64,000 nt of DNA from Dehalobacter sp. DCA (GCF_000305775.1 NC_018866.1:1736001-1800000), one strand, 5' to 3'. Numbered from the stretch's first letter, positions 53,329-62,182 are shown. Translations and numbers: made by a program. Notes: generated by a model from the sequence alone, not told the origin.

Positions 53329-54576
53329 TTATTTAATCGGCTCAACTTCTTCCAAAGCCAGATTTGCGGGGGGGAAGGGCCTTAATGCCCTTGGGAGAAT
53401 GCCCATTACGTATGCGATCAATATTCCGTAATTGGTGACCGATGTGCTACGTTCCCGCGCTTTTTGCACGCGGTACTGCATTTCCCTGCGGTTCAACATA
53501 CAACCGCCGCAGTGGATGATCACGGCATATCCGGAGATATCCTTTGGAAAACAGGCGCCGCTTGCCCATTCAAATTCAATTCCTCCGCCCGCGATCTGGC
53601 GTATCCAGCGCGGGATTTTTACTTTACCGATGTCGTCCGACTGACGGTGATGGGTACAGCCCTCGACAATGAGAACCTTGTCCCCAGGGGCCAGCTTTTC
53701 AATGCGCCTGACACCCCGCACCATTTCCGCGAGGTCCGCTTTTTGCCGTGCGAACAGAATTGAAAACGATGTCATGGGAATCCCGGGAGGGGTGTCCGCG
53801 GACACTTTAAGAAAGGCCTGTGAATCCGTAATCACGATGGCGGGGGGCGTCTTTAAACGTTCGAGCGTCAGCTTGAGCTCGTGCTCTTTTGTTACGATCA
53901 CCATCGCATCGCTTTCGATGATATCGCGGATCGTCTGCTGCTGAGGAAGTATCAGCCTACCTTTGGGAGCCGACTTGTCGATGGGTGTCACTAGTACGGC
54001 AATGTCGCCCGCGTGGATCAAATCACTGACCAACGCCGGTTCCGCATCCTCAAATCCAGAATTTGCAACGATTTGCTTTTTTATTTCATCAATCCCAAAT
54101 CCGTTTATTGTGCTTGCGCATATCAGCGGGATCCCGGCAAGCTCTTTCAGCTTCTCAAGCTCGCCTGCATCCAGCACTCCTTTGTCACATTTATTCAGTA
54201 CGCAAACGGACGGAACCTTCCTTCGCTTGAGTTGTTCAATGAATTCCGCCTCAAACTCCGAGATGCCTAACTGCACATCAACGGCAACAATTGCGAGGTT
54301 GCATTTTCGCAAAACTTCATAGGTTTTCTCAACACGTAGCGCTCCAAGTCCGTCCACGTCATCGAGCCCCGCGGTATCAATCAATACGACCGGCCCGATC
54401 GGCAAAAGCTCCATGGCCTTATAAACGGGATCCGTCGTCGTCCCCGGCACATCGGAAGTAATCGCAATGTCCTGCCCGGTGATAGCGTTGATAAGAGAGG
54501 ATTTCCCGGCATTCCGCTTTCCGAAAAGCCCTATAGCAAACCGGCTTGCCATAGGTGTTGCGTTCATATTTTCCAT
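53329..54576 (-). CDS. hydF: [FeFe]-hydrogenase maturation GTPase HydF
   Basis: The 415-aa scaffold protein holds and transfers the 2Fe precursor to HydA. The G domain has GKRNAGKS (19-26), DTAGLDDVDG and NKCD. The C-terminal cluster domain carries the CxH...HCxxC pattern in EGCTHHRQ and IIHCGGCMLNRREM for the [4Fe-4S] site. Its ATG (AAGGAG 8 nt upstream) lies inside the 3' end of aspA, an overlap of 13 nt. It is the last gene of the maturation operon. Confidence 0.96.
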   Translation of the reverse strand: MENMNATPMASRFAIGLFGKRNAGKSSLINAITGQDIAITSDVPGTTTDPVYKAMELLPIGPVVLIDTAGLDDVDGLGALRVEKTYEVLRKCNLAIVAVDVQLGISEFEAEFIEQLKRRKVPSVCVLNKCDKGVLDAGELEKLKELAGIPLICASTINGFGIDEIKKQIVANSGFEDAEPALVSDLIHAGDIAVLVTPIDKSAPKGRLILPQQQTIRDIIESDAMVIVTKEHELKLTLERLKTPPAIVITDSQAFLKVSADTPPGIPMTSFSILFARQKADLAEMVRGVRRIEKLAPGDKVLIVEGCTHHRQSDDIGKVKIPRWIRQIAGGGIEFEWASGACFPKDISGYAVIIHCGGCMLNRREMQYRVQKARERSTSVTNYGILIAYVMGILPRALRPFPPANLALEEVEPIK

Positions 54577-55979
54577 TGCCCTTTCTCCTTTTCCATTGCG
54601 GCTCCGGGTGACGTAAGCCGTTCCGGCTTTAAAATTTCATTCAGCGTCTGTTTGTCCATCAGGCGTTGTTCCAGCACGATTTCCCCTACCGGCTTGCCTG
54701 TTTTTCGACACAGCGCGGCGACTTCGGACGCTTTGTCATAACCGATGTATCCGGTCAGAGCCGTTGCCAGGGTAAAGCTAGCATTCAATTCTCGCAGGCA
54801 GCTTTCTCTGTCAGCCTGAATTCCTCTGATGCAACGGTCGATGAAGAGGGGAAGCACAGACCCAAGCAGATCAAGCATGTCAAATAGGTTTTTTGCAATC
54901 AGGGGCAAAAAGGCGTTCAATTCAAGCTGCCCCGCCTGTGCCGCCAGAGTTACCGCCATATCGTCCGCCATGATTTGAAAAGCTGCCTGATTTACGGCTT
55001 CACACATCACGGGATTGACTTTACCCGGCATGATCGAGGAGCCGGCCTGTATGGCGGGTAAAACAATTTCGCCGATTCCCGCGCACGGACCCGAGGACAA
55101 AAGCCGTAAGTCATTTGCAATTTTTGTAAGGCTGACCGCCGCCGCTTTCAAAAGGCCGGAAACCTCGACAAATACGTCACAGTTTTGCGTAGGGTCCATC
55201 ATGTATTCAGCCCGTGACAAGCCGATTCCCGTGAGCTCCCGCAGACGTTCGATCATTGCGAAAATGTAAGCTTTGGGGGCGTTTATTCCGGTTCCCACGG
55301 CAGTTCCTCCGATATTGACCTGCCGGAGCCGTTCCTCCGCCTTATAAAGCCGCCAGCGATCGCGTGAAACGGCCTGTGCCCACGCTCCGAATTCCTGACC
55401 GAGCGTGACGGGGACTGCGTCCTGAAGCTGCGTTCGGCCTACCTTTAAGATATCGGAGAATTCCTCCTCTTTTTCCTGAAGCGCGGTTTGTAATGCAGCG
55501 AACTGATCCATAACAGGCTTAAGCAGACGAATGGCGGCAATGCGCACCGCGGTTGGAAACACGTCGTTTGTCGATTGATGAAAGTTCACATGATCCAATG
55601 GATGAACAAGGGCATAGTCGCCCTTGTGTTCGCCAAGCAGTTTGATGGCGCGGTTTGCGATCACTTCGTTTGCATTCATATTTGCGGAGGTGCCCGCTCC
55701 ACCCTGCATGCAGTCAACAACAAAATGATCCATGAGTGCACCCAAAAGGATTTCGTCACATGCCGCTATGATCGCGCCCGCAATATTTCCGTCCAAAGCG
55801 CCGATGTTGCGGTTTGTAATTGCCGCGGCCTTTTTGACGCATACCAGTGCGTCAACCAGCGCGGCGTGAATCGGCACGCCCGTAATTTTGAAGTTCTGCA
55901 TCGCGCGCGCCGTGTGAATTCCATAATACGCGCCATCACTGATTTGCATCTCACCCAGCATATCTTGTTCTATTCGCAT
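54564..55979 (-). CDS. aspA: Aspartate ammonia-lyase within the hyd operon
   Basis: The 471-aa fumarase/aspartase-superfamily enzyme shows GGAGTSANMNANEV, HVNFHQSTNDVFPTA and the signature GSSIMPGKVNPV near residue 315. It deaminates aspartate to fumarate plus ammonia. Its embedding between hydE and hydF, with 14-nt spacing and a 13-nt overlap, is seen in other clostridial maturation clusters. It fits a role in providing ammonium for the azadithiolate bridge of the H-cluster. That link is inferred from context. Confidence 0.93.
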   Translation of the reverse strand: MRIEQDMLGEMQISDGAYYGIHTARAMQNFKITGVPIHAALVDALVCVKKAAAITNRNIGALDGNIAGAIIAACDEILLGALMDHFVVDCMQGGAGTSANMNANEVIANRAIKLLGEHKGDYALVHPLDHVNFHQSTNDVFPTAVRIAAIRLLKPVMDQFAALQTALQEKEEEFSDILKVGRTQLQDAVPVTLGQEFGAWAQAVSRDRWRLYKAEERLRQVNIGGTAVGTGINAPKAYIFAMIERLRELTGIGLSRAEYMMDPTQNCDVFVEVSGLLKAAAVSLTKIANDLRLLSSGPCAGIGEIVLPAIQAGSSIMPGKVNPVMCEAVNQAAFQIMADDMAVTLAAQAGQLELNAFLPLIAKNLFDMLDLLGSVLPLFIDRCIRGIQADRESCLRELNASFTLATALTGYIGYDKASEVAALCRKTGKPVGEIVLEQRLMDKQTLNEILKPERLTSPGAAMEKEKGQWKI

Positions 55980-55993
55980 AATAAATCCTTTCC

Positions 55994-57058
55994 CTAAAAG
56001 TCTATATAGTCCCCGCGTGAAAAATCAGGTATATAACCGACCGACGTAATACGCCGTGCAAGGCAGGAAAGGCATTCGGCCGCCTCTTCGCCGGTACAGA
56101 TTTTATTATCATATAAAGCATAATCCCTGCGGTACTTAACCGGGGAAAGATTGGGCATGACGACATTGGCACCGGCCTTCAGTCCTTTTTCACGCCCCAG
56201 GGGATCGACGGTGCCGAGCGCTGTAGTAGCAGGCAGAAGGGTTTTCGGCAGCATGATCCGGATAAGGGACAGCAAGGCCAATGTCCGACTGGAGGACGGC
56301 GTGCAATAACCCCGGAACCTTGTATTCTTTTGCGGAATAAACGGACCGATGCCGATCATTTGGGGTTTCAGTTCCCTCAGAAACAGAAAATCCTCCGCCA
56401 GTGTATCGAAGGTCTGGAAAGGGGAATCCACCATAAAGCCGGCTCCGACCTGATAGCCGATTTCCTTTAGATAATATAGGCACTGTTTGCGGTTTTTTAA
56501 GCTGAGTTCCGGCGGATGTAGTTTGACGTAATGGGCCTCATCGGCCGTTTCATGACGCAGAAGGTACCGGTCGGCCCCAGCATCGAATAGGTATTTATAG
56601 GAAGCGAAACTTCGCTCTCCCATTGAGAGGGTCACCGCACAATCTGGAAAAAACTCCTTGATCCCTGATATGATGTTGCACAGCCGCGCGTCTGTAAAAT
56701 ACTTATCTTCGCCGCTTTGCAGCACAAAGGTGCGAAAACCCAGATCATAGCCCGTCCGGCAGCAATCAAAAATTTCCTCCGGCGTCAAACGGTACCTTTT
56801 GACACTTCGGTTGCTTCTGCAAAGTCCGCAGTAGAAACAATCGTTCCTGCAAAAGCTGGAAAACTCGATCAGCCCCCGAAAGTAAACCTTTCTGCCATAA
56901 TACTTTTCCCGCAGCTCATTTGCATAAGAGGACATCACCGACCATTCTTCTGCGGTTGCTTCCTCAAAAGAATACCGGATAATCTCGGAAAGTTCCTTTT
57001 TTCCGGCTGAATTCATCCATTTTGAGAACCCTTCCGGGTCTTTTAGACTTAAATCCAT
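55994..57058 (-). CDS. hydE: [FeFe]-hydrogenase maturation radical SAM protein HydE
   Basis: The 354-aa radical SAM enzyme carries the [4Fe-4S] motif CRNDCFYC (C70, C74, C77) in a full TIM barrel. Further HydE-type segments are LQSGEDKYFTD, RHETADEAHY and GIGPFIPQKNTRF. It processes the HydG-derived Fe(CO)2(CN)Cys synthon toward the 2Fe subcluster. GTAGGAG precedes the ATG. It lies 9 nt after hydG and 14 nt before aspA. Confidence 0.95.
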   Translation of the reverse strand: MDLSLKDPEGFSKWMNSAGKKELSEIIRYSFEEATAEEWSVMSSYANELREKYYGRKVYFRGLIEFSSFCRNDCFYCGLCRSNRSVKRYRLTPEEIFDCCRTGYDLGFRTFVLQSGEDKYFTDARLCNIISGIKEFFPDCAVTLSMGERSFASYKYLFDAGADRYLLRHETADEAHYVKLHPPELSLKNRKQCLYYLKEIGYQVGAGFMVDSPFQTFDTLAEDFLFLRELKPQMIGIGPFIPQKNTRFRGYCTPSSSRTLALLSLIRIMLPKTLLPATTALGTVDPLGREKGLKAGANVVMPNLSPVKYRRDYALYDNKICTGEEAAECLSCLARRITSVGYIPDFSRGDYIDF

Positions 57059-57067
57059 AGACTTCTC

Positions 57068-58519
57068 CTACAGGCGTAAATCACGTTCGCCGTTTTCCAG
57101 CCGCTTTAAATTCTCAAGTATCGTGTCGTAGGCTGGATGGCCTTTAAACCGCTCGACATGCTGTTTGAGAACTTTTTCGCCTTTGGCCCTTGTTTCATCC
57201 GACGCATAGTCGAGCAGGTATTCCTTCAGCGTGAAAATGGCGTTCGGTATGCAGTAGTTATGTACGAACCTAGATTTTGCGACCTTCATAAAATGTTCCC
57301 CCGTGCGGCCTGCACGGTAACACGCGGTGCAAAAAGAGGGAATAAAATGCATATCACATATTTCACCGACAACATCATCCAGCGCCCGCGAGTCGCCGAT
57401 GGAAAACTGTTCCTTGTCGGGAAGCTGGTTTGCGTTTTTGGACTGTGCATAAGCGCCGACGCCAATGCGCGTTCCAGCATCGATCTGTGAAACCCCAAAC
57501 GAGATTACCTCCCTACGTACTTTTTCCGGTTCACGTGCAGTACAAATCATGCCGGTATATGGGACGGACAGGCGCAAGACGGCAACAAGCTTTTTGAAGT
57601 CGCTGTCGCTGACCGCATACTCGGGGTGATCGGAGAATGGCGTACCGGTCGCCGGAGTGATCCTGGGGAATGAAATCGTGTGTGGTCCCACACCGTTGAA
57701 AGTTTCCTCCAGATGAATGGTATGGTATAAAAGGGCCATGACCTCAAAACGCCAGTCGTACAGGCCAAACAAAACGCCGAGTCCAATATCGTCGATGCCG
57801 GCCTTTTGTGCCCTGTCCATACAGTAAAGTCTCCAGCGGTAATGCCCCTTGATGGTCCCGGCCGGATGTATTTTATGATAAGTTTCATGGTGGTAGGTTT
57901 CCTGAAAGACCTGGAACGTGCCGATACCGACTTCCTGAAGTTTTTTCAGCTCTTCGACGGTGAGCGGCGCGCAGTTAATGTTTGCGCGGCGGATTTCACC
58001 GTGCTGTGTTTTTACGCTGTAGACTTTTTTGATCGTATCGCACATGAAATCCACTTCGGTTGCGGGAGATTCGCCATAAACGAGTACAGTACGTTTCTGG
58101 CCTTCTTCTATCATGATTCGCACTTCCTGCTCGATTTCATCCATACTGAGCGTTTTGCGGTGCATCGCGGTGTTGCTTGCGCGGAAACCGCAGTATTTGC
58201 AGTTGTTCGCGCATTCATCGCTGATATAAAGCGGCGCGAAAAACACGATACGGTCTCCGTAAACCTCTTCTTTCAGCTGATGGGCTAGTTCATACATCTC
58301 CTGTATCGTATCCTCATCCTTGTTTTGGATAAGAATCGCTGTTTCCTCCGGCTCGAGCCGTACACACTGCTCCGCTTTTTTTAGCACGCGCCGCACGTCT
58401 TCTCTAGATGGGTTGTGCCATTTATTCAGCTGTTCCCATATCTTATCGTCGTCAATAAAATCATGGTCAAGCTTGTCGTACTCATCGAATTCCTTTTGAT
58501 ATTTATTGAGAAAATTCAT
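57068..58519 (-). CDS. hydG: [FeFe]-hydrogenase maturation tyrosine lyase HydG
   Basis: The 483-aa radical SAM enzyme cleaves tyrosine to CO and CN- for the H-cluster. The N-terminal cluster motif is CANNCKYC (C103, C107, C110). The C-terminal auxiliary cluster uses CTACYRAGRTGEH followed 22 residues later by another Cys. Frame extension to a TTG six codons upstream is possible; ATG 58519 is used because AAGGGA lies 8 nt before it. It follows the TM1266-like gene by 19 nt. Confidence 0.96.
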   Translation of the reverse strand: MNFLNKYQKEFDEYDKLDHDFIDDDKIWEQLNKWHNPSREDVRRVLKKAEQCVRLEPEETAILIQNKDEDTIQEMYELAHQLKEEVYGDRIVFFAPLYISDECANNCKYCGFRASNTAMHRKTLSMDEIEQEVRIMIEEGQKRTVLVYGESPATEVDFMCDTIKKVYSVKTQHGEIRRANINCAPLTVEELKKLQEVGIGTFQVFQETYHHETYHKIHPAGTIKGHYRWRLYCMDRAQKAGIDDIGLGVLFGLYDWRFEVMALLYHTIHLEETFNGVGPHTISFPRITPATGTPFSDHPEYAVSDSDFKKLVAVLRLSVPYTGMICTAREPEKVRREVISFGVSQIDAGTRIGVGAYAQSKNANQLPDKEQFSIGDSRALDDVVGEICDMHFIPSFCTACYRAGRTGEHFMKVAKSRFVHNYCIPNAIFTLKEYLLDYASDETRAKGEKVLKQHVERFKGHPAYDTILENLKRLENGERDLRL

Positions 58520-58538
58520 ATTTTGCGTCCCTTTCAAA

Positions 58539-58790
58539 TTACTTATTGCTTTTTGTAATCATGGATTTAACGGACGCGCCGGAGACCCGGCCCAGTTTGC
58601 CAGTCAGCGCACTGATTTCATCATTACTGCCGTCGACAATCAGCGAGATAACCGATACGCCCCGTTCTCCGTAGGGAATTCCCATCCGTCCGACGACCAG
58701 TCCGGCATATTCATGCAGAACCGCATTGATATGCTCCACACAAGAGAGATCTTCAACCACAATACCGATAATACCAATTCTTTTGTTCAT
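58539..58790 (-). CDS. TM1266-type iron-only hydrogenase system regulator
   Basis: The 83-aa NikR-like C-terminal (ACT-like) fold protein fits the TM1266 family, with IGIIGIVVEDLS, LHEYAGLVVGRMGIPYGERG and VISLIVDG. These proteins precede hydrogenase maturation genes and are proposed regulators, lacking their own DNA-binding domain. ATG 58790 has AAGGAGG 8 nt upstream. A terminator-like hairpin lies immediately upstream of that ribosome site, so it heads the operon behind an attenuator. Confidence 0.9.
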   Translation of the reverse strand: MNKRIGIIGIVVEDLSCVEHINAVLHEYAGLVVGRMGIPYGERGVSVISLIVDGSNDEISALTGKLGRVSGASVKSMITKSNK

Positions 58791-58808
58791 AGGTTTGTCC
58801 TCCTTCAA

Positions 58809-58847
58809 AAATCAAAAACTCCCTTTCCGCAAGCCACGGAAAGGGAG
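58809..58847 (-). terminator. Attenuator-like hairpin in the hyd operon leader
   Basis: CTCCCTTTCCG (58819-58829) pairs perfectly with CGGAAAGGGAG (58837-58847). On the minus strand it is followed by TTTTTGATTTTTG and then at once by the AAGGAGG of the first gene. No gene on this strand lies upstream that it could terminate, so it probably acts within the leader. Confidence 0.75.
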
Positions 58848-58981
58848 CAAAACGGCAAAAAAAGAAAACACACATGCCGGATGAGCGCCTTTCCACTCGG
58901 ATATACCTTGCGGTCGGGTAAAAAACGAGCCTTGTATCTCCAGACAAACGAGTTGAGAGCAGATACATTGCAATTTAATTA
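58848..58981 (-). promoter_or_regulatory. Untranslated leader of the hyd maturation operon
   Basis: About 130 nt lie between the predicted transcript start and the attenuator hairpin. A small GAGTG/CGCTC helix and a C-rich ACCCGACCGC segment are visible. I could not match it to a known riboswitch (TPP, ZTP, THF, preQ1 and SAM were considered). A hydrogenase- or metal-related RNA signal is possible. Confidence 0.4.
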
Positions 58982-58987
58982 AACTAA

Positions 58988-59016
58988 AATCTATCATGTA
59001 TTCTTTATGTTGTCAA
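58988..59016 (-). promoter_or_regulatory. Promoter of the hyd maturation operon
   Basis: On the minus strand TTGACA (59011-59016) and TAGATT (58988-58993) are separated by 17 nt. Confidence 0.6.
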
Positions 59017-59181
59017 GACAGTTCTAGGTATGGTTCTATGCATTATCATGGATTATTCCATCTTTTTTGCATTGGCTATAGCAAACCAAAATGTCACCAT
59101 TGATATTATGCCTATCCAGATGAAGGATTACCACTTTCACAGGAAACTCCGTCTATAAATATATTAGTAAAGGGCTGCAAA

Positions 59182-59388
59182 ATGATAATCAGAAAAAATG
59201 GATTTACAAAAGACGATCTATGTCTTATGTTGAGCGAAACTACTACAAAAATTGTACAGAATATTGAAGATCGATGCGGGAAACTAAAGTCCTTCGATCT
59301 GAACTTCAATTTTGAGAAGTCACAATACCGGCTCACTGATCGGGACATAGGAGCATTCCGAAGTAGGAGCCAAAAGGATGACATTTAG
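59182..59388 (+). CDS. Hypothetical 68-aa protein
   Basis: An ATG with a weak AAAGGG site opens a 68-codon frame whose product is helical and charged (NGFTKDDLCLMLSETTTKIVQ and NFEKSQYRLTDRD). I recognise no family. The region between the hyd promoter and the tRNA fragment otherwise has no gene, and an opposite-strand frame of similar length looks less protein-like. It may be a remnant of a mobile-element gene. Confidence 0.35.
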   Translation: MIIRKNGFTKDDLCLMLSETTTKIVQNIEDRCGKLKSFDLNFNFEKSQYRLTDRDIGAFRSRSQKDDI

Positions 59389-59686
59389 AATAAATTCGGA
59401 TATTAAAAAAGCAACCAGATTCGTTCCACCTACTGCTTATTTTAGCAATTAGCAAAATAGTGGCTACTTAAAACTATCAAAACCTGCATGATCCTTGGTA
59501 ATCAATGGCATTTTGCGTTACAATAGTAATGCATAAACTTTTATTAAAAAATCTTGCGTTTGGTGCAGGTTTTCATGCACAAGTAAAAAAGGTTAACTTC
59601 AAAGGTCGATTTGTAAAACTGAGTAAAAAACTATTAATAAATTGTAAATTTTTCTGACACACAATACGCATACAAACACGAAAATA
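59389..59686. other. Gene-free AT-rich stretch left of the tRNA fragment
   Basis: About 300 AT-rich bases lie between the 68-aa frame and the tRNA terminator. I see no convincing ORF, repeat or RNA in it. Confidence 0.4.
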
Positions 59687-59711
59687 ACCTCCAAGGAAAA
59701 ACCCTAGAGGT
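59687..59711 (-). terminator. Terminator downstream of the tRNA-Thr 3' fragment
   Basis: On the minus strand ACCTC pairs with GAGGT, with a further GG/CC pair after a small interior loop, and TTATTTTC follows. It would have ended the original tRNA-Thr transcript. Confidence 0.55.
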
Positions 59712-59722
59712 CTTGTTTCTAG

Positions 59723-59767
59723 TGGAGCCGATGGTCGGAATCGAACCGACGACCTGCTCATTACGAG
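59723..59767 (-). tRNA. tRNA-Thr(CGU) 3' fragment (attachment site)
   Basis: The 45 nt encode the anticodon loop CTCGTAA, the 3' anticodon-stem strand TGAGC, the variable AGGTC, a perfect T-arm GTCGG-TTCGATT-CCGAC, the acceptor strand CATCGGC, discriminator T and CCA. The 5' half does not follow. The upstream bases (AAGGTT) cannot pair with TGAGC and no GCCGATG acceptor is present. This is the pattern left by integration into a tRNA 3' end, with the intact tRNA expected at the other end of the element beyond the window. Confidence 0.85.
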
Positions 59768-59950
59768 AACCTTGTTGGGTATCCGTAAGTAAACTATCTG
59801 ATTCTAAAGTGCTGATAAATAGCTGGTTTTACAGTTTTATAGAACTGTTACAAACTGGCTTTTACTACCTTTTTTGCACTGGGTTGCAACGGCGGTTGCA
59901 ACGATTTTTAATGAAAATATTTATTGTCGATCAAGACTTTTACATTTGTT
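59768..59950. other. Element-end region with GTTGCAAC direct repeats
   Basis: Next to the att fragment lie an ACAGTT/AACTGT hairpin (59831-59848) and two direct copies of GGTTGCAACG (59882-59891 and 59894-59903), 12 bp apart. Each contains the palindrome GTTGCAAC. Such repeats near an attachment site could be recombinase or directionality-factor sites. Confidence 0.4.
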
Positions 59951-61600
59951 CTACCAAGGCGAGTAATATTTTTTCTTAAGTGCTTTTCGCTCCTCATTTT
60001 CCTCATGGGCTCTCTCTCCAAACAATTCGTCTTCCCTGGCTACAGTTGGATCAAACCAATCGGCTTTTTTCCTTACCCAATCAACATACTCGACAGTATT
60101 TTTATCATTCATATCTAATTTAGGCTCCAAGGCAGTAATATAAGCCCTTATCTTACATGCCAGATCATAATCCTGAGCCTCATTTGTTAATGCAATAGTT
60201 TTATCAACTTCTTCATTATATCGCTCCCTATGCTCTTCGCGTAGCCTTTTTTCCTCAGCCTCTTTCCTTTTAGCTTCCTCCCGTGCTTCACGATCAATTC
60301 GTACCACTTCAGACTCTTCATATAGTTCAATTAGCATTTCTCCAAGTCTAGATTCAATATTGACTTTGTCCGAGTCTCTAAAATATCTATTCTTTCGAAT
60401 ACAAATTCTCAGTCGTCCATTGAAGGCATAATCATACTTGCGGATATTTGGCTTTGAAGCCCAACGATCATGACGTTTTGCATCCTCATATATAATCTTT
60501 TCCTGCGCTTCTTGTCTCGTTAGTATATGGTTGACTTCATCTTGGTTCTCAAAGATTTCAAGCTCAACATGTTCATTTCGAATTTGGAGCGAAAGACCAT
60601 CATTGACAGATCCGCCAAGTTTTTCAACCGCACGGAAAAGAGTATCAAGGATACGGTACACCCGCGGGAGTGTCTCATCTGAAATAACCCCAGCAAGAAA
60701 CGGCGGGCGATTGTAATAGTTTTTCAAGCTTTTTTTCGCACCCTCAGTTCTTGTATCTTTTTTATTCCATTCTCTAACTGCGGACTTATATGCATTAATT
60801 TTTTTGTGCAGTGGCGTATCTTCAGGCCCTATTTGAATATGTTGCGCAGCCGTAAAAATTTTGTGTCTCTCGTCTTCGGTCAAGAATGAAAGGACTTGTG
60901 GAAGTTCATTACTTACCTTTTTACCTTCATAAGTTCTTGCCCCTATTTTCTCTGATATTCCGTTTGACGGTGGTAGCGGGGTTTTTTTAAGCTTTTGTCC
61001 CGCACGTACCCTTGCCCAGTAACCAGGAGGAGGAACAGGTATATTGAGTGATTTACAAACTTTATGTATTGCTACATCAGATACTCCGTATCGTTTGGCT
61101 ACTTGAACGACGGATTCAGTCCATACCTCTTCATATAATTTTTCTCGACTATAAATATTATACTCATCAGAAAGCGTACGGTAAGTAGACTCTTCCTGTT
61201 GAGGCATATCTTTTATTAGATCTGATGTCTGTATTTCAGATTCTTTAATTTGTTCCGCATCTCCCTGCAAAATGTCTGAAGTTTCAGTTTGCATAGTATC
61301 TACTATTGGTTTACGATCATCAGAAGTAGTTGCATGACTGGATCGTTTAGAAGTAATGTCAGTGGATAGTGCAACTTCAGTAATCTGCGACTCTGGTAGA
61401 GGTATTTGTGTAACTTGCTTACCAAAATTTAGTTTTGTCCAATATCCGGATGGAGGAAGGGGAATATCTGCCTCTTTGCAACGCCTCAGTAGCTCAGCAT
61501 ATGGCACGTTATATTTCTTTGAAACGCCGGTCCCTGATATTTTCCATACCTCATTATATAATTGCTCCCTTGGCAACACGACAAATTGATCCTTTGACAC
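59951..61600 (-). CDS. Uncharacterised protein with duplicated HTH-like domain
   Basis: The 549-aa product contains two copies (residues 13-70 and 154-211) of a domain with the shared pattern LYxEVW...VxKxYxV...IPxPPxGYWxxxxxGxxxxxxPLPx. The core reads like a helix-turn-helix (VAKRYGVSDVAIHKVCKSL). An acidic linker joins the copies. The C-terminal half contains a globular region and a Glu/Arg-rich coiled coil (near 445-480). GTG 61600 with AGAGGG 6 nt upstream is used rather than the longer TTG frame. It is found on the integrated element; a DNA-binding or defence role is only a guess. Confidence 0.75.
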   Translation of the reverse strand: MSKDQFVVLPREQLYNEVWKISGTGVSKKYNVPYAELLRRCKEADIPLPPSGYWTKLNFGKQVTQIPLPESQITEVALSTDITSKRSSHATTSDDRKPIVDTMQTETSDILQGDAEQIKESEIQTSDLIKDMPQQEESTYRTLSDEYNIYSREKLYEEVWTESVVQVAKRYGVSDVAIHKVCKSLNIPVPPPGYWARVRAGQKLKKTPLPPSNGISEKIGARTYEGKKVSNELPQVLSFLTEDERHKIFTAAQHIQIGPEDTPLHKKINAYKSAVREWNKKDTRTEGAKKSLKNYYNRPPFLAGVISDETLPRVYRILDTLFRAVEKLGGSVNDGLSLQIRNEHVELEIFENQDEVNHILTRQEAQEKIIYEDAKRHDRWASKPNIRKYDYAFNGRLRICIRKNRYFRDSDKVNIESRLGEMLIELYEESEVVRIDREAREEAKRKEAEEKRLREEHRERYNEEVDKTIALTNEAQDYDLACKIRAYITALEPKLDMNDKNTVEYVDWVRKKADWFDPTVAREDELFGERAHEENEERKALKKKYYSPW

Positions 61601-61712
61601 CGTAATCCCTCTTTTCTCTGGGTACTTCAACGGTAAGAGAACTATGTCAGACTTTAATTTTCTTGCGAAGAATCCGAATCCCAAGAAAGCGAAAACGCAT
61701 ATTCAAATAATT

Positions 61713-62048
61713 TTATGTCTCTTGCTCCGCGTCTTCGCTTAAGATAAAAAGCAGGTCTTTTTTCATTTCTTCAAACTGAGAAATAATAGTGTTTAGATTA
61801 TTTTCTATATTTCGAATTTGTAGATTGGTAATCTTGCCATACTTATATGCTATCAGTCGTTCTGCAATTATCTGATAACTCCAACTATCAGAGTATTTAT
61901 CTTTGTCATGAATAACAAATCCAATTGGTAACAAATCATTTCTCATTCCAATACTTACTGCCATTGGTGATATTCCTAAATAGTCAGCTGCAATTTTGCA
62001 GGTGATTCTTTTAAAATTCCTTATTTCTTCATCAGTATATTTAGCCAC
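61713..62048 (-). CDS. Small HTH (excisionase-like) protein
   Basis: This 111-aa protein has an N-terminal MerR/excisionase-like HTH (ITCKIAADYLGISPMAVSIG, then RNDLLPIGFVIH) and a helical C-terminus. Similar proteins are encoded on Firmicute integrative elements. GTG 62048 has GGAGGTG 6-8 nt upstream; the longer frame to TTG 62063 would place the start on the ribosome site. It is divergent from the Xre-type gene, a typical regulatory switch arrangement. Function as an excision or replication factor is inferred. Confidence 0.65.
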   Translation of the reverse strand: MAKYTDEEIRNFKRITCKIAADYLGISPMAVSIGMRNDLLPIGFVIHDKDKYSDSWSYQIIAERLIAYKYGKITNLQIRNIENNLNTIISQFEEMKKDLLFILSEDAEQET

Positions 62049-62182
62049 CTTTTCCACCTCCAAACCGTTTATATTTTTATAATTTGTATTCTAGGCTAAA
62101 TTCCTGGTCGATGTAAGGTAAACAATGTCGAAGGAAAAAAAAATATGACATATGCATCTATACAAAACTGATCCTTTTCCTC

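Noticed and set aside
59713-59979. 88-aa plus-strand ORF across the tRNA fragment
   Set aside because: Its start reads MVGIEPTTC, the well-known artefact of translating the antisense of a tRNA 3' end; no ribosome site or family support.
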